From the NCBI GenBank assembly GCA_951799445.1, contig OX637296.1:124001-188000 (forward strand): DNA of 64,000 nt, read 5' to 3'. The notes beneath the pieces are model-generated. The model searched no databases. It saw nothing but the letters and a program-made list of their open reading frames with translations, and was not told where the DNA came from. A program made the position numbers and the translations under genes. The DNA comes from Pseudisothecium myosuroides (taxonomy: Eukaryota; Streptophyta; Bryopsida; Hypnales; Lembophyllaceae). Of the stretch, positions 51,501 to 59,479 are shown piece by piece. Positions within the stretch are counted from its first letter, which is position 1. Every line of letters begins with the position of its first letter.

Positions 51501-51523
51501 AATCTCTCTATCTCTCTCTTTTG
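51501..51523. repeat. Short TC-rich microsatellite
   Basis: A run of CTCTCTATCTCTCTC type is the only simple repeat in this interval between elements. Confidence 0.7.
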
Positions 51524-51796
51524 GCAAGTAGGATTTTCTTTAAATTGCAAATGTGAGCTTTGTACATCAATAAAGTAAGGCTAAGTATCTTGTCCTCAAC
51601 TAGTGAGGATAGGTTCAACTTTTGCTATAGGCATTACATTGTTTATTGATTTTTTATATGTATATGTGTTGAAGTGCAAGGCCACTTTTTCAAAAGAGCA
51701 AGGAGCTTGAGGGCTGGTCAAAACAGATGGAAAGTTTTCAAAGAGCCCGGACCGGTGGAGATGAGAAAAGCAGAAAAAAACGCTGGTTATGGCCGC

Positions 51797-51840
51797 CACG
51801 TGTACATGGGGACCCACACAATAGTCCCCATGTACACGTG
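51797..51840. other. Perfect 16-bp inverted repeat with terminal CACGTG
   Basis: CACGTGTACATGGGGA at 51797-51812 is the exact reverse complement of TCCCCATGTACACGTG at 51825-51840, with a 12-base loop between. Each arm ends in CACGTG, the core of the plant G-box bound by bZIP and bHLH factors. A perfect 16-bp stem is far beyond chance for this window. It could be a protein-binding site, a hairpin-forming end or a remnant foldback. No gene is visible next to it. Confidence 0.85.
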
Positions 51841-52054
51841 TTTCTCCTTCATAGGCGTTGTATATTGATATAGGTCGGTATGTTTGAACTAATCATATTT
51901 ATTGAGGTACAATCAACAGACTCGTACTTTTTTAGATACCTCTAGGCATGTATCTACTACCACTCAAAAAAAATTCAAGCTATTTGACTATACTTAGGTA
52001 GTACTTTTATTGGATTAAGTAAACAAGGGTATGGATTTCAGTGAATATGGCCTG

Positions 52055-52286
52055 GGCGCTCAGGGGTTAAGAGTGACCATTCCATGCTTCTGAATTTTAT
52101 CACAATTTGGGTTACAAAAAAATATGAATACATCTCATGAAGTAACTTTTTGTCTTCCGTGATGAACCAAGTGTTTATGGTCACTTCTGAAAAAAAATTA
52201 GATGAAAACTGATTTTTTTTTGAATTGCAGAATCTTTTTTCGGAGCTGAAGGACGTTTTTTGTCCTCCTGGACGTTTAGGGGTTAA
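52055..52286 (-). mobile_element. Nested TTAA-type insertion
   Basis: Two ends occur in the same orientation. GCGCTCAGGGGTTAA ends at 52070 and is followed by GAGTGACCATTCC. GGACGTTTAGGGGTTAA ends at 52286. The second is preceded by AAGGACGTTTTTTGTCCTCC, whose complement recurs near 63303 before another GGGTTAA end. It interrupts the arm that resumes at 52287, so this is an insertion into an older copy. Confidence 0.5.
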
Positions 52287-52347
52287 CTATAGGTACATGC
52301 CCAAAATCCACTTGTCCCCCATGGGGACAGCTGGGCCTTTAGGACTT
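52287..52347 (-). mobile_element. Terminus of an older TTAA element
   Basis: TAGGTACATGCCCAAAATCC, then TTGTCCCC..GGGGACA, then GGGCCTTTAGGACTTAC is the family's subterminal hairpin and end. The final TTAA has decayed to TTAC. The arm that should lie to its left has been displaced by the insertion ending at 52286. Confidence 0.6.
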
Positions 52348-53144
52348 ACTAAATTTGCAGCTTTGGTCGTTTTGATCCTCTTGCTAATCCAACAAGAGTG
52401 CACTAACAATATTGTGATTGTGTGCCCCTATTCTTAATTACTTTCAAATTGTACCCAAATTTGTTATTTTTTTCTAATTTTGTGATCTTGTTTATGAAAT
52501 GTTCCTAAAAATATACCTTTCCTACTTATGAATATTGTCTAATTGTTTGAGAAAATTTTAAGTTTGACACATTGAATTGCTTCAATCCTTATCTTGAACC
52601 ACTTTATCAAGGATCTATTCTGGTTATTTTCTATATTTAATACTGTAAATATATGTTTTTGATTTTTTTAACTGATTTTTCAACCAATGTTTATAAATTG
52701 CAAACAGCTTTCCTTGAGTTTAGCCGGCTAGCTTTGAACTAGCAGCCGGTTCTTCCAGGGCCTACTGTGGCTGTCTGGATCATGCTGGAAGGGCTGGTGT
52801 GGGCACAAAACCAGGCAATGATATAAAGGGTCCCACTTGGCTTGGTCATGCTGGCGGCGTTATAATGGAGTTCAAGAGAAAAAGCCCAACGATGAAGTAT
52901 TGTCCTAATTTAATTACAAGACTATAGACTATAGACTGTAGAAGAGTCTTCTTCAAACGTGCTACAGTATGTTGTTGGAGCGGAGCACAGATTCCAGTTT
53001 GGAGATAAAACTTCTACACAAATAGACAAGGACGACCTTCCATTTTCAACACCTTTCAGTTCTCATTGGCTCTAGATCACGTGGAGCTTTTACCGCCCGT
53101 GTGCTTCGATCCTTTCCCCTCCCACTGAAAAAATGATGAATGAA
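52348..53144. other. Intergenic, minor repeats only
   Basis: No gene is recognised. An imperfect inverted repeat (CCGGCTAG... CTAGCAGCCGG) lies at 52724-52749, and a three-copy tandem of GACTATA type at 52920-52941. The interval 52720-52880 is GC-richer than its surroundings but carries no coding signature. Confidence 0.4.
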
Positions 53145-53432
53145 ATAAAAGTCCCCCCCCCGGCCCCCCTCTCCCTTTCCCTTTCCCAAAGTTGCCATTT
53201 TTTTCCCTTCTTTCCTGTTTTCCCACTCCCGAAATTGCTTTTTCTATTTTCTAATTTTTCCCCAAAGTTGCTTCTTTTTCCCCCAAAGTTACTTTCTCTA
53301 TTTTCTTATTTTTCCCCAAAGTTGCTTTTTTTAGATATCCCACCCTTGCCTTTTTATATTTCCACCAAAGTCGCATTTTTTACGTTTCCCCCCAAAAGTC
53401 ACTTTTTTATGTTTCCCCTAAAAGTCGCTTTT
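53145..53432 (+). repeat. Pyrimidine-rich minisatellite, first segment
   Basis: About ten imperfect copies of a unit of the form TTTCCCCAAAGTTGCTTTTT, 25-32 bp long, lie on the plus strand with almost pure C/T composition apart from AAAGT. An open frame crosses it only because the strand is poor in stop codons. The array is interrupted by the two elements that follow and resumes after each one. Such asymmetric pyrimidine tracts can form triplex DNA. Confidence 0.85.
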
Positions 53433-54280
53433 TTAACCCTTGAAGGACCATTGTCCCTAAGGGGGTCAATTGGGATTTCGGGCAGGTACCTACGGCCTCA
53501 AATTTTGTCCTCATTTTTTGAAACTTTTTTTGAAGATAGGAAAACACATTAGCTTTTGGGGAATATAATTTTTATTCCAAATGATGCTAGGAAGCAAAAG
53601 TTATGCCCAAATAAGCACACTTTGGGCTTTGAGGGGCAGCAAAAAAAAATTTTATAAAAACTTGAAAAAAATTTAATTTCATAGATTATATCTTCGTAAA
53701 CATCTGAAGCTTTGATTCATTCCATTTGGACTTGTAATGAGAAAGTTATGGACAATCTTGTTTTTTGGCAACTCAAGCATCTTCTTGAAAAAATAACTTA
53801 TAAACTTCATTTTTGAATGCGATTTTAACATTTTTTCAAAAAAATTGTTGGAGAGGGTGAAGTTTGCATTTTGGAACAATCTCACCATTGGGATTATTGC
53901 ATTTCAGTTCCATGGCAAGATTAATTATTTTTTTGTTGTAATTCTTTTCCAAGATTCCCAACTTAACTTTCCACCACAATAAAATAAAATTCTATCTCTA
54001 AGGTTCTATTTCTTTTTAATAAAAAAGTTCAAAGCGAAATAATCTAGTTAAGCAAGGTGCAAAAGAAGTTGTTTTTGACACTTTGAATGCAAATATCTTT
54101 TAATTTGTGCGGTCAAAGTTCTTGAGATTTGTATGACACATTCTTGTAGTAGTCTAATACAAGATCCTACAGTCGGATGTGCAAAATACCTATTTTTCAA
54201 ACTTTTTTACCCTTTGCCATAGATGTGGCAATTTTGAGTGTCATTTCACAAGAAAAAGGCCATGGTCCTTTAGGGGTTAA
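53433..54280 (+). mobile_element. Complete TTAA-flanked non-autonomous element, 848 bp
   Basis: The left end TTAACCCTTGAAGGACCAT and the inverse of the right end, TTAACCCCTAAAGGACCAT, match at 17 of 19 positions. The left arm is the inverse of 51187-51370. The right end (TTTTGAGTGTCATTTCAC onward) matches 56213-56253. It lies inside the pyrimidine minisatellite, with GTCGCTTT before it and TGTTTCCCCC after it. Joining the flanks with a single TTAA restores a normal minisatellite unit. TTAA target duplication with CCC...GGG ends is the known pattern of piggyBac-type elements. No transposase frame is present, so the copy is non-autonomous. Confidence 0.8.
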
Positions 54281-54354
54281 TGTTTCCCCCAAAGTCGCTT
54301 TTTTTTTAATATTTTCCCAAAAGTCGCCTTTTTCTTGAAGTTGCCTTTTATTAT
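54281..54354 (+). repeat. Pyrimidine minisatellite, second segment
   Basis: TGTTTCCCCCAAAGTCGC and TTTTCCCAAAAGTCGCC continue the repeat seen before the inserted element. They show that the element entered a pre-existing minisatellite. Confidence 0.85.
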
Positions 54355-54795
54355 GGGAATTGATATATGTACACTTGGGGTTTGAAATTTTATGCACACC
54401 AAGAGGGGGGGGGTGTTTTTTATATTTACCATCAACAAGTTGAATTTAGAAAGTTTGAATTTAGATTTGGATTTAGAGACCTTGATTTAGTCTAGAACCA
54501 CAAAGGAGGTACAATTGAACAATGACCCAATGAAAGATCTTAGCTTTGTGTACAAACAAGAGCAAAAGTGATAATTTACCCCTTAGCTAAGCTTTTCCAT
54601 TGGGCATTGTTCAAATATAACGTCCTTTATGGTTCTAAACTAAATCAAGATCTCTAAATCCAAATCTGAATTCATAAATTCCAAATTCAACTTGTCAATT
54701 GATAGTAAATATCTAAAATTTACCAATATTTAAAATTTACCACCCCTCCTCTGGTGTGCATATATCAAACCCCTGGTGTGCATATATCAATTCCC
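54355..54795. mobile_element. Foldback element, 441 bp, about 200-bp arms
   Basis: The left end GGGAATTGATATATG is matched by CATATATCAATTCCC at the right end. The arms remain complementary nearly to the centre. Pairs include GACCTTGATTTAGTCTAGAACC with its near complement at about 54637-54658, TTTAGATTTGGATTTAGAGA with TCTCTAAATCCAAATCTGAA, and CAATGACCCAATG with CATTGGGCATTG. The middle is only about 40 bp. The right arm carries one extra copy of a GGTGTGCATATATCAA unit. It is unrelated to the TTAA family. TTTTAT flanks both sides within 3 bp, so the target duplication is uncertain. No protein is encoded. Confidence 0.85.
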
Positions 54796-54831
54796 TTTTA
54801 TCATTTCTCCCAACATTGCTATTTATCCCGT
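54796..54831 (+). repeat. Pyrimidine minisatellite, third segment
   Basis: TTTCTCCCAACATTGCTATT resembles another unit of the TTTCCCCAAAGTTGC repeat. This places the foldback element inside the same minisatellite as the TTAA element. Confidence 0.6.
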
Positions 54832-55181
54832 GGAGGATTTTACTTTGAAAATTTCTTATTGCTCGAGATTTGCTTCCATTGTAGGGCTATGGTTGGAAGA
54901 TGTTGCCATTGGTTTGGTCAGGCTAAGGGTGTACTTGTGCGCTGACCTAGGGATTGGAAATTTTAGAAATGACACAAAAGGAGTTTGCATTGATTTCTTT
55001 TATTTTGACATACTACTAAATTGTTAACCATAAATTTTAACAAAAATGAACTGTATCATGTAATGAGATCGATTTTTTATTTTGAGAAAAATGAGGCCTT
55101 TTGAATATATTGCATTATATCTTCTTCATAGATAATCTAAAGAAGTGAAAAATACAACATTTGTGTTTTTTCAAAACCAAA
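54832..55181. other. Intergenic, nothing recognised
   Basis: Overlapping open frames of 63 and 83 codons cross 54754-55027 in part, but they begin inside the foldback element and show no domain. No repeat or RNA gene is seen. Confidence 0.4.
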
Positions 55182-56253
55182 TTCTACCTCTAAAGGCCCA
55201 GCTGTCCCTTTAGAGCACAAATGGACCTTGGGCATGTACCTTTGAGTAAACCAATTTGTATCTTTTTTTTGAAATTTTTGAGGATGATAAGGAATTCAAA
55301 AATGAATGTACACATCTAATTTTTTTCTTCATTCCAACATTTATTGAAGAAGTTATGCACAAATTTCAGAACAACAAGGAATGACAGGCAATGTAGGCAA
55401 CCAAAAAAAATTTGAAGACCCTTGTATTATTTACTTCACAAAGTTCCTTTTGAAAGAACCATCAAATGGACTACGAACGTTGATTATTGCGGTGAAACAA
55501 ATTGCAATCATTTTACTATAAGACATCTTTAAATGAAATTATTTTTAATATTTAAAAATTGCGTTTTTTAAAATATAAATCTGAAATTGGTTCTTTAGAT
55601 TTTATATGTGTGTGAAGCTCTTAAATCATTCAATTTTGATTGATGAGTTCCATGTTTTAGTTTGCCAGTAGATATGAGACTTCCAAACCTTCATTCTTTT
55701 TGCCCCTTGTAAAATTTGGTGCTTTTATTTTTATTTTTAAACCTCTTCTTTTCCAAATTGTAGTAGACTAAGACTCATTGGTTTTGATCAAAGAAGTTCA
55801 GAATTCTCAATTTTACATAAATCCTCCAATTTTGCCTAGTGCATATGCAAATTTCATGGCCTTACAACATTGCAAGGTTTTACAAAGCATGATTCACAGC
55901 TCCAATTCATTTGAAATTTCTCCCACACTTACCTAACTTGGTATTCTACATGGGAAAACAAACCTCCACTTTGCCCAAATCAAGTTTTTGATATAAGAGA
56001 GGTCAAAGGCTTTTGAATTTTTGGGCAACAAGGAAAAAAACTTTTGTTTGCACTTTAGATTTCAATAACTCACTCCTCTACATCTAGAATGAGCTGATTT
56101 TTTTCCACAAGTACCTTCCATAGTCTAGGGCAAGATCCTCTAGTTGAATTTCCAAACAAATGTTTTTTTTGCCACCTTTCTACTAATTCCCCCAAAAGTG
56201 ACAATTTTGAGGGACTCTCACAGAAAAATGGGCTTGGTCCTTTTAGGGGTTAA
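55182..56253 (+). mobile_element. Long TTAA-family element, about 1.07 kb
   Basis: The left end (CCTCTAAAGGCCCAGCTGTCCC, with GGGCATGTACCTTTGAG just inside) is a decayed version of the family's left terminus. The right end, GGCTTGGTCCTTTTAGGGGTTAA, is intact. The left third is collinear with 49981-50400, and the right third with 49430-49792 and 54080-54280. This copy therefore links the terminus types into one element design: a hairpin-type left end and a GAGTG..CTTTCAC-type right end. No long open frame is present. The original left TTAA is lost by mutation. Confidence 0.7.
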
Positions 56254-56520
56254 GTAGAATTCATGATGTTATTTACAACACTTGGGTGGCTGGAAAATCT
56301 TAACAAGAAATTTGATTACTCTTTAATGAAAATATTGGGACCCTCGTTTTTGGAGCACTAGGATTTGAGTAGTGCATGGAGTATGATCAATCATAAGAAG
56401 TAAGCTGTGTAAATCTTGAAATCCACAGGTGTTTGAATGCAAGGATTTTGGGAAAAAAACTCGTGCATCGGATCATAAAATTAGGCGGAAATGCAGAATT
56501 GTAGTTAAATTTATGCTTGA
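56254..56520. other. Spacer between two TTAA elements, nothing recognised
   Basis: No open frame, repeat or RNA gene is seen in this stretch. Confidence 0.4.
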
Positions 56521-57244
56521 TTAATCCTTAAAGGACCACTTGTCCCTAGGGGAGACAAATGAGATTTTGGGCATATATTTATGACTAAATTACTTTGTGT
56601 AATTTTTTGAAACTTTTATGAAAGATGGGGATTTCAAATATTTGTGTGGGCATCTAATTTTTTCTTCATTTTGACGTTTATTGAAGAAGTTAAAAATCAA
56701 TTTATGATATTTTTACTTCAACATGCAGCCCAAAAACTTTTTTGAAAATTGCATTTTTTAAAAATAAAATTTGAGGTTAGTTCTTTAGACTTATGTATAT
56801 TTGAGAAGCTTTGAATCATGCAAATCCAATTGATGAGATAAAAGTCATGAGAAGTTTTAGTTTGCGGGTAGGTGTGGAAAATCTCAAAACTATGCCTACC
56901 TCCAAACTAAAACTTCTCATAACTTTTATCTCATCAATTAGATTTGCATGATTCAAAGCTTTCCACATATACATAGGTCAAAAAAACTAACCTCAAACTT
57001 TTATTTAAAAATGCAATTTTCGAAGAAGTCTTTTGGCTGCCCTTTCCAGTAAAATTCTCATAAATTTATTTTGAACTTCTTCAATAAATGTCAAAATGAA
57101 GGAAAAATTAGATGCCTACACAGGTCTTTGAAATCCCCACCTCTCATAAAAGTTTCAAAAATTTGCACAAAATAGTTTAGCCATAAGTACATGCCCAAAA
57201 TCTCATTTGTCCCCTGTAGGGACAAGTGGTCCTATAGGGGTTAA
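56521..57244. mobile_element. Perfectly organised foldback element of the TTAA family, 724 bp
   Basis: The element starts TTAATCCTTAAAGGACCACT and ends AGTGGTCCTATAGGGGTTAA. The two arms (about 56521-56870 and 56895-57244) are near-complementary along their whole length of about 350 bp, around a centre of fewer than 25 bp. Each arm carries a subterminal hairpin of the TTGTCCC...GGGACAA type. Both arms are the left-end type of the family, so this looks like a left-end palindrome rather than a deletion derivative of the 1-kb form. A transcript crossing it would fold into a stem of about 350 bp and could feed small-RNA production. Confidence 0.88.
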
Positions 57245-58255
57245 ATGTTTAGAGAAAAATTGTAAATATTAAGTTGGTAGGGATATTAGAAAATATCCAT
57301 GCTTTAGAGGCATGTAGATCACATGCATTCTCGAACGGCCAAACTCTAGAGGGTGTTCTTGCCCTAACCAATAAAACCCAACATAATTATTCATATAGCA
57401 AAATACGAAATAAAAAATTTGCCTTTCAAGCTTTGCCTTTTTTGTCATTTTTTTGCACTATGCCCTTCTTGTCAACTCGGGGTCACTTGCAAAAAAAAGA
57501 AATTACGTGCAATAAAATATAGGGTCCATTATATTAATTTTGGGTAAAATTTGCAAAAAACTCACATGTAATATAGGGTGATCTAGTGAAAAACATGATT
57601 ACATGATATATGGTAAACAAAAAATGATAAAATTATGTAAGTCATAGTTGTGAAATAGCATAGAGAAAAAATGCTAGTAGTGACTAGTGAGTACTTAAGG
57701 TATGAGGTGTATGGTATAGGGTTTGGGGCCATGGGCTTTATGGTTCATTCAACAAGAACAAAAAGTATAATTTACTGTCCAAAATTTGTGGATAGATGGC
57801 TGTCACCAAACGCTTGGTCATCACTGGAGGAGTGGGTATGCAATGGTCTTAGTAGTACTTCCCGGACTTGCTTTTATTGTTGAGGGGACGTTAATGGAAG
57901 TCAAAGTTGTTTGAAGAAAAATTCCCACTTGTGTGCTATAAGCAAACTTCAAACAACAAATATACAGCACTAGAGGGCACATGTTTCCATCCTTCACTAT
58001 GTTTTTCAACACAAATTATACTCTTCTATTGTTTCTTATGTTACCATATGTATTACCAAGGCTTCTACTGGCTCTTCTTTGCCTTTGGTTTCTTATGTTG
58101 AAATTGGGTATATATCATTGCACAATGGCTCATAGCACTAGACACTTTCAAGATACTACTAAACTGAGGAAGCAAAATGCATATAACAAATAGAATGATT
58201 TACAAGGAATAATTAGGGTATAAGGAAAATAAAGGATCATATGTAATATAGAGTA
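57245..58255. other. Intergenic, no recognised gene
   Basis: Open frames of 63-82 codons occur on both strands and overlap one another. None shows a known domain. AATATAGGGT occurs twice, about 55 bp apart, near 57516 and 57570. No terminal repeats or RNA genes are seen. Confidence 0.4.
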
Positions 58256-59300
58256 TGTCACGTGACGTGGCATCGTGTGGATGCCACGTCGATTGGATGG
58301 GGATTTCATCCCGCGGATGGATTTCATCCGTAGGATTTCATCCATCCATTTTGGACTTAGGGTTTGAGTACTTAGTTGTTGGTTGTTCCTTGGCTTGGCA
58401 TTCTTGCCAAGTCAAGTCTTGTGAGTTTAGAGAGGAGGTTGAGAGCTCTTGTGTATCATTTCTTGAGTTATCACCATTATTCCTTCTTGTTTTGCTTACA
58501 CTCTTGGATTCACCCATGAGGGCGTGAGAGATAGCTTGACTTAGCGTGTGGTTTAATCTACATCTTATCACTTGGCAAGAATGCACAACGTTTTTATTTT
58601 TCTTTGTTTTCAAATCTTTTGGGGTTTCTAAGAGGTTTGAGTGTTTAATTTGTGTTAGTTGGGTGGTTTAGTGAGTTCCTGGAGTTTTGGTGCACTTGAG
58701 TGAGTTGCTGGAATTTTCGAATTTGAGTGTACTTGAGTTTTCTGAAGTTTTTCTGTAGCACTTGAGTGCACTGGAGTTGTTGTCAGAAGTTGTTAGAACT
58801 GTCAGGCAGTGAGAATTTCGAGCGGCAGCCAGGCTCGGGGTCGGGCTGGAGGCTGCGGGTCGGAGCAGCGACGGGACAGGGCCGAAGGCGACGAGCCGGG
58901 CGCTGGAGTTCGGCGCGGGAGTGCGCTGGGAGTTCGGCGCGGCGTCGGGATCGAGCGGGCGTCGGAGCTGGACGTCGGGGCAGTCGACGGGATTGGAGGC
59001 CGCACAACCTCCCGGCTAGGGTTTCGCCGGCGAGCGCAGGCGGCGCGCAGTGGCGCCAGAGGAGCAGGGAGCAGCGCTCCCCCGATTTTTCATCCACCGT
59101 TCTCAATTTCTCATCCATCCGCGTCCGCGCGATTTCATCCGCGATTCTTCATCCAGTTCTGGACTTCATCTATGGCCAGTTCCTCATCTGTTTCTTTTTC
59201 TGGTTCTCATCCATCCTCCTTTCCTTGCCTTGTTGTTGGAATTTTCAGAGTTGCTGGAAATTTTCAGAGTTTGTTGTTATTTTAGGGGAACTTTGAGTGT
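58256..59300 (+). other. GC-rich leader-like island, possible LTR or 5' region
   Basis: The interval opens with strong palindromes, then has (A/C)TTTCATCC repeats (58306-58349), a T- and G-rich stretch, and at 58800-59100 a very GC-rich segment. That segment contains CTAGGGTTTCGCC, a motif typical of plant 5' leaders. Long open frames there (up to 176 codons, on both strands) are arginine- and serine-rich and fit GC composition rather than a protein. A retrotransposon LTR beginning TGTCACGTGACG is one possibility and the promoter and leader of a gene is another. No second LTR or primer-binding site is visible. Confidence 0.3.
58257..58290. promoter_or_regulatory. Paired palindromes with G-box/ACGT cores
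   Basis: GTCACGTGAC (58257-58266) is a perfect 10-bp palindrome around CACGTG. Overlapping it, GACGTGGCAT (58264-58273) is the exact complement of ATGCCACGTC (58281-58290), with a 7-base loop. ACGTGGC is the core of plant ABRE/G-box sites. Three ACGT cores lie within 34 bp just upstream of the leader-like island, so a regulatory role for bZIP-type factors is plausible but inferred. Confidence 0.5.
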
Positions 59301-59313
59301 AGATTGTGGGGGC

Positions 59314-59331
59314 ATCCTCTCGGCAGAGGAT
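59314..59331. other. Small perfect hairpin ATCCTCT-CGGC-AGAGGAT
   Basis: A 7-bp stem with a CGGC loop lies at the boundary between the leader-like island and a short open frame. It is too small for a confident functional call. Confidence 0.45.
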
Positions 59332-59341
59332 ACTAGCCTCC

Positions 59342-59479
59342 ATGAAGTGGATGGGCCCGTACGTAGTTGACTACAATCTCATCCGACTGAAACAAAACTT
59401 CAAGCCACGGACGGAGGTGGTCGACAAGGAAAATGTCACTCACATCGCCAGTCCAAGTTCTGGGGTGACAAGGGGTTGA
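59342..59479 (+). pseudogene. Short open frame, possible retroelement fragment
   Basis: An ATG-initiated frame of 45 codons reads MKWMGPYVVDYNLI at its start and includes RLKQNFKPRTEVVDKEN before stopping. The K-W-x-G-P-Y-x-V pattern is reminiscent of the GPY/F module at the C-terminus of Ty3/gypsy integrases, but the match is short and the rest of an integrase is absent. The frame is also open upstream for about 10 codons. If real, it is a relic next to the possible LTR at 58256-59300. Chance is a serious alternative. Confidence 0.2.

Noticed and set aside
53133..53552. 139-codon open frame rich in Phe, Leu and Pro
   Set aside because: It is an effect of the pyrimidine-rich minisatellite and runs into the inserted element.
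49975..57244. Autonomous transposon
   Set aside because: No open frame long enough for a transposase exists in any of the elements.
58766..59296. Overlapping long frames on both strands (up to 176 codons)
   Set aside because: They are Arg/Ser/Pro-rich frames on opposite strands of a very GC-rich stretch, with no domain and no consistent start, so composition explains them.
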